From Pseudomonadota bacterium (GTDB lineage: Bacteria; Pseudomonadota; Gammaproteobacteria; Xanthomonadales; Rhodanobacteraceae): 5,681 bases of DNA. The DNA is taken from NCBI GenBank assembly GCA_021787175.1, contig JAJYMF010000254.1:1-5681 (forward strand), written 5' to 3'. The notes below the pieces were generated by a model. It ran no database searches. It was not told the origin of the DNA and saw only the letters and a list, made by a program, of their open reading frames with translations. Below are positions 1-5,681 of the stretch, one piece after another. Positions within the stretch are counted from its first letter, which is position 1. The number at the start of each line of letters is the position of its first letter. The translations under genes were made by a program, and so were the position numbers.

Positions 1-781
1 TCTCGGCGACGTTCACGTCCCACAGGTCGGGCAGCTCGGCCAGCATGGCGACGATGTCCCTGGCTTCGGCCAGCTCGACGCCGCCGGGCCCGAGCAGCTC
101 CTCGGTGGCGAAGCGCAGCGCTACCGCGCAGGCGTCGCCGACGGCGTCCTTGGTGTCCTGCAGGACTTCGCGCAGCAAGCGCACGCGATTCTCCAGCGAG
201 CCGCCGTAGGCGTCACAGCGCTGGTTGCGCCGGCGCTGGAGGAAGTGCATCGGCAGCGACAGGTCATGTGCGGCGTAGACGTAGATGATGTCCATGCCCG
301 CGCGCCTGCCGCGGATCGCCGCGTCGCGGTGCCAGCGCCGGTAATCGCGGATGTCCTTCAGCGTCATCGCCCGCGCCTGCGACGGATAGCCGTATTTGGA
401 CGGCTGGTGCGAGGGCGCCAGCAGCACCTCGCGCGAATACAGGTTGGACGCGGTCGGGCCGTTGTGCGACAGCTCCAGCGCCGCGAGCGCGCCGTGGGCA
501 TGCACCTTGTCGCACATCAGCGCCAGCGCCGGAATGTCGCGGTCGTCCCACAGCCGCGCCTCGACGTACGGGGTGAGGTCGCTGCTCGGATGGATCTCGC
601 ATTCCTCGGTCGAGACGACCGCCCAGCCGCCCTCGGCCTTGATCTCGCGCATCGCGGCATGCGCGAGCGGCATCGCGTGGCCCATGCCGTTGCAATGCGG
701 AACCTGGAAAAAGCGGTTCTTCGCCGTGACCGGACCGATCGGCACCGGCGTGAACAGGATGTCGTAGCGCGGATCTCTCAT
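1..781 (-). CDS. Trimethylamine dehydrogenase-like FMN oxidoreductase (Old Yellow Enzyme family), N-terminal part
   Basis: This is the first 260 codons of a minus-strand gene that runs off the left edge. The translation begins MRDPRYDILFTPVPIGPV and follows the trimethylamine/dimethylamine dehydrogenase family from its first residues, which supports the ATG at 779-781. A GCAGGA ribosome site (791-796) lies 9 bases upstream of it. Visible family features are FFQVPHC with Cys30 (the 6-S-cysteinyl-FMN residue in trimethylamine dehydrogenase), KAEGGW at 48-53, Tyr169 and His172 in VYVYxAH-like context, the OYE signature N-x-R-x-D-x-YGGSLENR at 186-199, and Arg223 matching the flavin-contacting Arg222. 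Family members are about 700 residues, so the 4Fe-4S cysteines and the C-terminal ADP/FAD-like domain should lie outside the window. Position 60, a substrate-cage tyrosine in trimethylamine dehydrogenase, is Glu here, so oxidative N-demethylation of another amine or a different reduction is more likely. Family assignment is firm; the substrate is unknown. Residue comparisons rest on remembered family sequences. Confidence 0.88.
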   Translation of the reverse strand, partial: MRDPRYDILFTPVPIGPVTAKNRFFQVPHCNGMGHAMPLAHAAMREIKAEGGWAVVSTEECEIHPSSDLTPYVEARLWDDRDIPALALMCDKVHAHGALAALELSHNGPTASNLYSREVLLAPSHQPSKYGYPSQARAMTLKDIRDYRRWHRDAAIRGRRAGMDIIYVYAAHDLSLPMHFLQRRRNQRCDAYGGSLENRVRLLREVLQDTKDAVGDACAVALRFATEELLGPGGVELAEARDIVAMLAELPDLWDVNVAE

Positions 782-805
782 CGTGCTCGGTCCTGCAGGG
801 GGAGG

Positions 806-816
806 CTTGCGGCAAG
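806..816. repeat. Small inverted repeat, CTTGC-G-GCAAG, possible operator
   Basis: A perfect 5-base inverted repeat around one central base sits about 25 bases upstream of the minus-strand ATG. If the candidate -10 at 822-830 is used, transcription would start close to base 815, inside this repeat, a position where a repressor could act. A repeat this short can arise by chance, so the regulatory role is inference. Confidence 0.25.
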
Positions 817-821
817 GGCGC

Positions 822-830
822 ATTAACGCA
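822..830 (-). promoter_or_regulatory. Candidate extended -10 element for the flavoprotein gene
   Basis: Read on the minus strand, the bases are TGC-GTTAAT: a TGn extension followed by a hexamer matching four of six TATAAT positions. It is the most AT-rich spot in this GC-rich stretch and would give a 5' leader of about 34 bases before the ATG. No good -35 hexamer is visible at 17-18 bases, which is tolerated for extended -10 promoters. Weak evidence. Confidence 0.25.
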
Positions 831-868
831 CAGCCGGCAGCGTCGCCGGCCCCAACCCGAAGCCGTGT

Positions 869-883
869 GGGCCGGTACGGCCC
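869..883. repeat. Inverted repeat GGGCCG-GTA-CGGCCC
   Basis: Perfect 6-base arms flank a 3-base centre. It lies 8 bases upstream of the larger hairpin at 891-936. It could be a protein-binding site or an extra RNA stem. In DNA this rich in G and C such a repeat is also easy to obtain by chance. Confidence 0.25.
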
Positions 884-890
884 GGCGCCT

Positions 891-946
891 GCGGCGGCGG
901 CCCGGGACGGCGATCGCTCGTGCGATCCGCCGCCGCGCGTTTTTTT
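891..946 (+). terminator. Intrinsic terminator-like hairpin with T7 tract
   Basis: Bases 891-900 (GCGGCGGCGG) pair perfectly with 927-936 (CCGCCGCCGC). Inside the loop, GATCG (912-916) can pair with CGATC (923-927), giving an alternative inner stem that uses 909-911 with 929-931. Three bases after the stem comes an uninterrupted run of seven T's (940-946). This is the form of a rho-independent terminator reading plus. No plus-strand gene precedes it, so it may end an untranslated leader, a small RNA, or antisense transcription from the flavoprotein region. It could instead act as an attenuator if the sulfotransferase promoter lies upstream. The structure is clear; its role is inferred. Confidence 0.55.
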
Positions 947-982
947 CGTCGCCCTACTACCGGATACGTGAAATCAACGTTA

Positions 983-1025
983 GATTGCTGCAGAAGCTGT
1001 AAGCGATCGCTGCAGAACCTGTAAG
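983..1025. repeat. Tandem direct repeat, two 21-base copies at 22-base spacing
   Basis: Copy one (983-1003) and copy two (1005-1025) share 19 of 21 bases, with consensus GATnGCTGCAGAAnCTGTAAG. The 22-base period is close to two helical turns, so a protein would meet both copies on the same DNA face. Each copy contains the palindrome CTGCAG, and a perfect 10-base palindrome AGCGATCGCT (1002-1011) spans the junction. The second copy runs into AAGGAG (1023-1028), a Shine-Dalgarno-like sequence; the first copy lacks it. This may be a tandem operator or a recent slippage duplication. Confidence 0.65.
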
Positions 1026-1040
1026 GAGCCGTTGCCCCTC

Positions 1041-1100
1041 ATGCCCCAGCCGCCTTGCCCGGCTCCACCTGCTGCGTGCCCGCGGAGACGCGCAGCATGA
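1041..1100 (+). CDS. Possible 19-residue proline-rich leader peptide upstream of the sulfotransferase
   Basis: An ATG at 1041 opens a frame of 19 codons encoding MPQPPCPAPPAACPRRRAA. Seven residues are proline and three consecutive arginines lie near the end. Its TGA overlaps the ATG of the sulfotransferase in an ATGA junction (1097-1100), an arrangement typical of translational coupling. AAGGAG at 1023-1028 lies 12 bases upstream of the ATG, which is somewhat far. There is no similarity I recognise, and a short frame in GC-rich DNA can be accidental. If real, it is more likely a cis-acting leader than a functional peptide. Confidence 0.25.
   Translation: MPQPPCPAPPAACPRRRAA
1084..1087 (+). 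promoter_or_regulatory. Ribosome binding site deciding the sulfotransferase start
   Basis: GGAG ends 9 bases before the ATG at 1097. The in-frame alternative TTG at 1055 has no purine-rich site before it and would add 14 residues with two cysteines that do not resemble a TPR protein start. The ATG at 1097 is preferred. Confidence 0.6.
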
Positions 1101-3127
1101 GCGACGCTACCCCGACCGGCACGCTGGAACAGGCGCTGGCCCACGCCACGCGCCTGCTGGATCGCGACCCGCTGCTGGCCGGCGAACAGGCCACCGAGAT
1201 ACTCAAGGTGGCTGCCGGGCACCCCGACGCCCTGCGACTGCTGGCGGCGGCCAAGGCTGCGCTGGGCGACCTGCAGGGGGCGATCGGCATCCTCGAGCCG
1301 CTCGCGCGGGCGCAGCCGAACTGGGCCGCCGCCCATCTCGACCTGGGGCTGGCCCTGGGACGCAGCGGGCGCGGCCAGGACGCCATCGCTCCGCTGCGCC
1401 GGGCGGTCGCCCTGAAGCCCGACCTGCCCCAGGCCTGGCGCGCGCTCGGCGATCACCTGCTGGCCGCCGGCGAGGACGCCGCCGCGGATGCCGCCTACGC
1501 CAACCACGTGCGCCATTCCACCCGCGACCCGCACCTGCTCGCCGCCGCCGCGGCCCTGGCGGAAAACCGCATACCCGAGGCCGAGACCCTGCTGCGCGAA
1601 CACCTCAAGCGGGCGCCGACCGACGTCGCCGCGATCCGCATGTTCGCCGAGGTCGCCGCGCGCCTGGGTCGTTACGAGGACGCCTGCCGGCTGCTGGCGC
1701 GCTGCCTCGAACTGGCGCCGAGCTTCCAGGCCGCGCGCCAGAACTACGCCCTGGTGCTTCACCGCAACAACCAGCCGGAGCGGGCGCTGGCCGAGGTCGA
1801 GCGCCTGCTGGCGGCGGAGCCCGATCATCCCGGCTACCGCAATCTCAAGGCGGTGGTGCTGTGCCGGACCGGCGACTACGAAACCGCCATCCGGATCTAT
1901 GCCGATCTGCTGCAGCAGTACCCCCGCAATCCCAAGGTGTGGATGAGCTACGGCCACGCGCTCAAGACCGCCGGTCACGGCGACCGCGCCATCGCCGCCT
2001 ATCGTCGCAGTCTGGAGGACGAACCGTCCTTCGGCGAGGTCTGGTGGAGTCTGGCCAACCTCAAGACCTTCGGTTTCAGCGCCGACGACCTCGCCGTCAT
2101 GCGCCAGCAACTGGCACGCGACGATCTGGGCGAGGACGATCGCCTGCACCTCGAGTTCGCGGTCGGCAAGGCGCTGGAAGACGAAGCCGAATACGAGTCC
2201 TCGTTCCGGCACTACGCGCAAGGCAATGCGATCCGCCGTGCGCAACTGCACTACAGCGCCGACGACACCAGCCGGCGGGTGCGCCACATCCGCGAACGCT
2301 ATACGCGTGATTTCTTCGCCGCGCGCGCCGGCGCCGGCAGTCCGGCGCGCGATCCGGTCTTCATCGTCGGCCTGCCGCGTGCCGGCTCCACCCTGATCGA
2401 GCAGATCCTGTCCAGCCACAGCCAGGTCGAGGGCACGATGGAGCTGCCCGAGATCATCTCGATCACGCGCATGCTGCGCGAACAGGGCGATCCCGACAGC
2501 GCGATGCCCTACCACGAGGCGCTGGCCGCACTCGATGCCGAAGCCCTGCGCGAGCTCGGCGAGCACTACCTCGCCCACACCCGCATCCTGCGCAAGACCG
2601 CGGCGCCGTTGTTCATCGACAAGATGCCGAACAACTTCATGCACGTCGGCCTGATCCACCTGATCCTGCCGAACGCGAAAATCATCGACGCGCGCCGGCA
2701 TCCGCTGGCCTGCTGCTTCTCCGGATTCAAGCAGCACTTCGCGCGCGGCCAGAGCTTCAGCTACAGCCTCGAGGATCTCGGCCGCTACTACCGCGACTAC
2801 GTGGTGCTGATGGCGCATTTCGACGCGGTGCTGCCCGGGCGCATCCATCGTGTCATCTACGAGCGCATGGTCGAAGACACCGAAGCCGAGGTGCGGAGCC
2901 TGCTCGATTACTGCGGCCTGCCGTTCGAGGAGTCCTGCCTGCGGTTCTTCGAGAACGCGCGTCCGGTACGCACGGCAAGTTCGGAACAGGTGCGCAGACC
3001 GATCTACCGGGAAGGGGTGGATCACTGGCGGCACTACGCGCCATGGCTGGCGCCACTGGAAACGGCATTGGGGCCGATCGCGGAGCGATACCCCGAGGTG
3101 CCGCAGCAGGATGCGATTCGCGAGTGA
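1097..3127 (+). CDS. TPR-repeat sulfotransferase (Sulfotransfer_3-like, PAPS-dependent)
   Basis: The 676-residue product has no signal peptide or membrane segment and should be cytoplasmic. Residues about 43-310 form roughly eight 33-34-residue TPR repeats, such as 76-108, 175-208 and 277-310, a scaffold that usually binds a peptide or protein. From about 415 comes the sulfotransferase domain. FIVGLPRAGSTLIEQ (422-436) is the 5'-phosphosulfate loop, DKMPNN (508-513) is a family motif, and RRHPLACCFS (533-542) is the 3'-phosphate site. Aligned by spacing with human TPST2 from memory, Arg428, Glu449 and Lys509 fall on catalytic Arg78, Glu99 and Lys158, and Arg534 and Ser542 on Arg184 and Ser192, so the enzyme looks intact. 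It would transfer sulfate from PAPS to an unknown acceptor. The receptor gene begins 32 bases downstream on the same strand, suggesting an operon. Family members also sulfate small molecules and carbohydrates, so a protein acceptor is not proven. Confidence 0.9.
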   Translation: MSDATPTGTLEQALAHATRLLDRDPLLAGEQATEILKVAAGHPDALRLLAAAKAALGDLQGAIGILEPLARAQPNWAAAHLDLGLALGRSGRGQDAIAPLRRAVALKPDLPQAWRALGDHLLAAGEDAAADAAYANHVRHSTRDPHLLAAAAALAENRIPEAETLLREHLKRAPTDVAAIRMFAEVAARLGRYEDACRLLARCLELAPSFQAARQNYALVLHRNNQPERALAEVERLLAAEPDHPGYRNLKAVVLCRTGDYETAIRIYADLLQQYPRNPKVWMSYGHALKTAGHGDRAIAAYRRSLEDEPSFGEVWWSLANLKTFGFSADDLAVMRQQLARDDLGEDDRLHLEFAVGKALEDEAEYESSFRHYAQGNAIRRAQLHYSADDTSRRVRHIRERYTRDFFAARAGAGSPARDPVFIVGLPRAGSTLIEQILSSHSQVEGTMELPEIISITRMLREQGDPDSAMPYHEALAALDAEALRELGEHYLAHTRILRKTAAPLFIDKMPNNFMHVGLIHLILPNAKIIDARRHPLACCFSGFKQHFARGQSFSYSLEDLGRYYRDYVVLMAHFDAVLPGRIHRVIYERMVEDTEAEVRSLLDYCGLPFEESCLRFFENARPVRTASSEQVRRPIYREGVDHWRHYAPWLAPLETALGPIAERYPEVPQQDAIRE

Positions 3128-3146
3128 AGACTGACCAACATGACCC

Positions 3147-3152
3147 GAGGGG
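3147..3152 (+). promoter_or_regulatory. Ribosome binding site deciding the receptor start
   Basis: GAGGGG followed by A lies 7 bases before the ATG at 3160. The later in-frame ATG at 3193 would give a more conventional short signal-peptide n-region but has no Shine-Dalgarno sequence before it. The start at 3160 is therefore preferred. Confidence 0.6.
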
Positions 3153-3159
3153 ATAGCTC

Positions 3160-5681
3160 ATGCGCAGCAGAAGGCCAGAACAAGCCACCAAGATGCAGTA
3201 CGCGAAATTGACCCGATTGCCGCTCGCCGTGGCGATCTGCCTCGCCATGACGGCGCCCGCCTACGCGCAGGAAGCGGAGCAGGCGGCGGCGCCCGTCAAG
3301 ACGCCGGCCGCGAAGGAAAAGGTCGTGACGCTGGGCGCAGTGACCGTGACGGCGCAGAAGCGCCGGGAAAATCTGCAGAAGGTTCCGATCAGCATTCAGG
3401 TGCTGGACACGCAGAAGCTCGAGCAGCTGCACGTCAGCAGCTTCAACGACTACGCCCAATACCTGCCCAGCGTCTCCTACCAGACCTTCGGCCCCGGCTT
3501 CACCGAGATCTACATGCGCGGCGTGGCCAGCGGCGGCGACGGCAACCATTCCGGGCCGCAGCCGAGCGTTGGCGTCTATCTCGACGAGGAACCGGTCACC
3601 ACGATCCAGGGACCTCTCGACATCCACATGTACGACATCGCGCGCGTCGAGGCGCTGGCCGGCCCGCAGGGCACTCTCTACGGCGCCAGCGCGGAAGCCG
3701 GCGCCCTGCGCATCATCACCAACAAGCCCGATCCCAGCGGGTTCGCCGCCAACTACAGCGTCGGCGTCGACACCGTCCAGAGCGGCGGCGTGGGCCATGT
3801 CGCCGAGGGCATGGTCAATATACCGATCAACAAGGGCGCGGCGATCCGGCTGGTCGGCTGGAAGGAACACGACGCCGGCTACATCGACAACGTGGCCGGC
3901 ACGCGCACGTTCCCGAGCTGGGGTGGCTCGGTCAGCAATGCCCCGGCCTGCACGCCGTCGAGCCTGCTGGTGTGCACGCACACGGCCGGGAACAACTACA
4001 ACACCGTCGACACCGAGGGCGGGCGCGCGGAACTGAAGGTCGACCTCAACGACAACTGGTCGGTCCTGGCGTCGCTCATGGCGCAGAAGACGATCGCCAA
4101 CGGCAACTCCGCCACCGATCCGTCGGTGGGCGACCTGTCCATCATGCACTTCTATCCCGAGCGCACCTCGGATCGCTGGTGGCAGGCGGCGCTGACGGTC
4201 CAGGGAAAGATCGGCAATTTCGATCTGACCTACGCGTATGCCCACCTCGGCCGGCACCAGGACGAGCTCTACGACTACAGCGATTATTCGTTCTGGTACG
4301 ACACCCTGTACGGCTACGGCGCCTATATCTACGACAACAGCGGCGCGCTGATCAATCCGTCCCAGCACATCCAGGGTCGCGACGGCTACGCCATGAACAG
4401 CCACGAACTGCGCATCGCATCGCCGCGCGAGGATCGTCTGCGCCTGGTCGGCGGCCTGTTCTGGCAGAAGCAGGTGCACGACATCCAGCAGCGCTACATG
4501 ATCGACGGACTGGCCGACAAGCTGTCGATCCCCGGCTGGCCCAGCACCCTCTGGCTGACCGAGCAGACCCGGGTCGACAAGGAGGAGGCCGTGTTCGGCG
4601 AGCTTTCCTACGACTTGATCCCGGACACGCTCACCGGCACCGTCGGCGGGCGCTTTTTCCGCTCCGACAACAGCCTGGGCGGCTTTTTCGGCTTCAGCGA
4701 CGGCTTCTTTCCGACGTCCAACTACGGTGTCGCCGGCTGTATCTCGCCCACGCCCTACAACGGTGCGCCCTGCCTGGACTTCAACAAGGACGTCCGGGAA
4801 ACCGGCTCGCTGGGCAAGATCAATCTGACCTGGAATGTCTCGCCGACCAAACTGCTCTACATCACCCGCTCCGAGGGTTACCGCCCCGGCGGCATCAACC
4901 GCCGCGCCACCCTGCCGCCCTACAAGTCGGATTACCTTACCAACCTGGAAGCGGGCTGGAAGACGACCTGGTTCAACAACCGGCTGTCGTTCAACGGAGC
5001 CGTCTTCCGGCAGGACTGGAAGAATTTCCAGTTCAGCATCCTCGGAGCCAATGGCCTGACCGAGATCAAGAACGCCAACCAGGCGCGCATCTACGGTCTT
5101 GAAACGGAACTGAACTGGGCGGCGACCTACAACCTGCAGCTCAGCGCCGGCATGGCCTTGTACGACGCCAAGCTGACCGCGAATTATTGCGGCTTCACCG
5201 ACCCCAGCGGCACGCCGATCACGGTCTGCCCGGCAGGCACGATCAATCCGCTCACGGGCACCACCGTGTCCGGACCGGAAGCGCCCAGTGGCACCCGCCT
5301 GCCGGTGACGCCCCGGTTCAAGGGCAACCTCATCGCCCGCTACACCTTCGACGTCGGCGAAAAGGAAGCCTTTTTCCAGGTCGCGGCCGTGCATGTCGGC
5401 GAACGCAGTTCGGATTTACGCCTGCTGCAGAATGGCCTGATCGGCAATCTCGCCGCCTACAACACGGTGAACCTCTCGGCCGGCATCAGCAATGACAGCT
5501 GGTCGGTGGACATGTACGTGAACAACGTGTTCAACAACCGCGCGCAGTTGTTCAAGTACGCCGAGTGCGCGGCCACGGTCTGCGCGGCCCACAACGTGGT
5601 GCCGGCCTATCCGAACGGACAGGTCTACACGGTCACCAACCAGCCGCTTACCGTGGGCATCCGCTTCACGCAGAAATTCGA
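3160..5681 (+). CDS. TonB-dependent outer-membrane receptor (3' end just cut off)
   Basis: There are 840 codons plus two bases with no stop, close to a full receptor. Residues 1-36 are a signal peptide with a basic n-region, a hydrophobic core from about 20 to 30, and AYA before Gln37. A TonB-box-like stretch (LGAVTVTAQKR, 58-68) precedes the plug domain (about 73-190). The plug is recognised by VPISIQVLD, the IYMRGV element and RVEALAGPQGTLYGAS with IITNKP. The rest is a barrel of alternating strands, including YITRSEGYRPGGINRR (567-582) and the late-barrel VNNVFNNRAQLF (787-798). It ends TVGIRFTQKF, which resembles the C-terminal aromatic sorting signal, followed by GA of an incomplete codon; only one or a few residues should be missing. 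Such proteins import ligands across the outer membrane using TonB-ExbBD energy. The ligand cannot be read from the sequence. The mature part has exactly eight cysteines in four close pairs, and an acidic, tyrosine-rich stretch at 368-392. It is probably cotranscribed with the upstream sulfotransferase. Confidence 0.93.
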   Translation, partial: MRSRRPEQATKMQYAKLTRLPLAVAICLAMTAPAYAQEAEQAAAPVKTPAAKEKVVTLGAVTVTAQKRRENLQKVPISIQVLDTQKLEQLHVSSFNDYAQYLPSVSYQTFGPGFTEIYMRGVASGGDGNHSGPQPSVGVYLDEEPVTTIQGPLDIHMYDIARVEALAGPQGTLYGASAEAGALRIITNKPDPSGFAANYSVGVDTVQSGGVGHVAEGMVNIPINKGAAIRLVGWKEHDAGYIDNVAGTRTFPSWGGSVSNAPACTPSSLLVCTHTAGNNYNTVDTEGGRAELKVDLNDNWSVLASLMAQKTIANGNSATDPSVGDLSIMHFYPERTSDRWWQAALTVQGKIGNFDLTYAYAHLGRHQDELYDYSDYSFWYDTLYGYGAYIYDNSGALINPSQHIQGRDGYAMNSHELRIASPREDRLRLVGGLFWQKQVHDIQQRYMIDGLADKLSIPGWPSTLWLTEQTRVDKEEAVFGELSYDLIPDTLTGTVGGRFFRSDNSLGGFFGFSDGFFPTSNYGVAGCISPTPYNGAPCLDFNKDVRETGSLGKINLTWNVSPTKLLYITRSEGYRPGGINRRATLPPYKSDYLTNLEAGWKTTWFNNRLSFNGAVFRQDWKNFQFSILGANGLTEIKNANQARIYGLETELNWAATYNLQLSAGMALYDAKLTANYCGFTDPSGTPITVCPAGTINPLTGTTVSGPEAPSGTRLPVTPRFKGNLIARYTFDVGEKEAFFQVAAVHVGERSSDLRLLQNGLIGNLAAYNTVNLSAGISNDSWSVDMYVNNVFNNRAQLFKYAECAATVCAAHNVVPAYPNGQVYTVTNQPLTVGIRFTQKF

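Larger units (their letters stand above)
782..1096. other. Divergent intergenic region
   Basis: These 315 bases separate the start of the minus-strand flavoprotein from the start of the plus-strand sulfotransferase, so they should hold promoters for both. From left to right I see a ribosome site and possible extended -10 for the minus gene, two short inverted repeats, a GC-rich hairpin followed by seven T's reading plus, a tandem 22-base repeat, and a short leader frame overlapping the sulfotransferase start. No convincing sigma-70 promoter is visible for the plus-strand genes. Confidence 0.8.

Noticed and set aside
245..826. 193-codon plus-strand frame opposite the flavoprotein
   Set aside because: The minus strand matches the trimethylamine dehydrogenase family throughout. 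The plus translation is Arg/Ala/Val-rich with no motif.
783..971. 62-codon plus-strand frame starting GTG in the intergenic region
   Set aside because: No ribosome site precedes it, it reads through the hairpin and T tract at 891-946, and its composition is that of non-coding GC-rich DNA.
943..986. Sigma-70 promoter for the sulfotransferase
   Set aside because: Candidate hexamers such as TAGATT (981-986) lack an acceptable -35 partner, so no specific promoter is called.
1055..1096. TTG start adding 14 residues to the sulfotransferase
   Set aside because: It has no Shine-Dalgarno sequence, whereas the ATG at 1097 has GGAG at 9 bases and begins a sequence compatible with the TPR region.
980..3034. 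684-codon open frame on the minus strand opposite the sulfotransferase
   Set aside because: The plus strand encodes a recognisable TPR-sulfotransferase over the same bases. The minus translation has no recognisable domain and is rich in Gly, Ala, Val, Arg and Gln, as expected from reading GC-rich codons backwards.
3193..3195. Later ATG as the start of the receptor
   Set aside because: It would give a tidier signal peptide, but no ribosome site precedes it, while GAGGGG is well placed for the ATG at 3160.
3972..5102. 376-codon plus-strand frame inside the receptor
   Set aside because: It is an off-frame reading of the receptor with Arg/Gln/His-rich low-complexity translation. The frame starting at 3160 carries all the conserved motifs without interruption.
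3034..5394. 786-codon open frame on the minus strand opposite the receptor
   Set aside because: It is antisense to a clear TonB receptor, has no known motif, and shows the low-complexity composition of a GC-rich shadow frame.

Overview
The window holds three protein genes in high-GC DNA. Two are cut by the window edges. Strong codon bias, long antisense open frames, and a TPR-sulfotransferase next to a SusC-unlike TonB-dependent receptor of the 'VTVTAQKR..NLQKVPISI' type all point to a Gram-negative proteobacterium. A gammaproteobacterium of the Nevskiales/Steroidobacter kind or a sphingomonad-like alphaproteobacterium would fit. This placement is an inference from gene style, not a match.

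Layout: bases 1-781 (minus strand) are the N-terminal 260 codons of a trimethylamine-dehydrogenase-like flavoprotein. A divergent intergenic region follows (782-1096). It contains a possible minus-strand extended -10, two small inverted repeats, a strong terminator-like hairpin with seven T's, a 22-base tandem repeat, and a possible 19-codon leader frame that ends in an ATGA overlap. On the plus strand, 1097-3127 encodes a 676-residue protein with about eight TPR repeats followed by a PAPS-dependent sulfotransferase domain. After 32 bases, 3160-5681 encodes a TonB-dependent outer-membrane receptor. It has a signal peptide, plug and barrel, and the window ends at or within a few codons of its stop.

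How the genes may work together: the sulfotransferase and receptor are closely spaced on one strand with no visible terminator or promoter between them, so they are probably cotranscribed. By residue spacing, the sulfotransferase keeps the catalytic and PAPS-binding positions known from animal tyrosylprotein sulfotransferases. The receptor carries an unusual aromatic segment with several tyrosines next to acidic residues. A protein- or peptide-sulfation role tied to the receptor is therefore a testable, unproven idea. The divergent flavoprotein keeps the covalent-flavin cysteine but lacks a key amine-binding tyrosine, so its substrate is probably not trimethylamine. Nothing in the sequence links it directly to the other two genes beyond the shared intergenic region.
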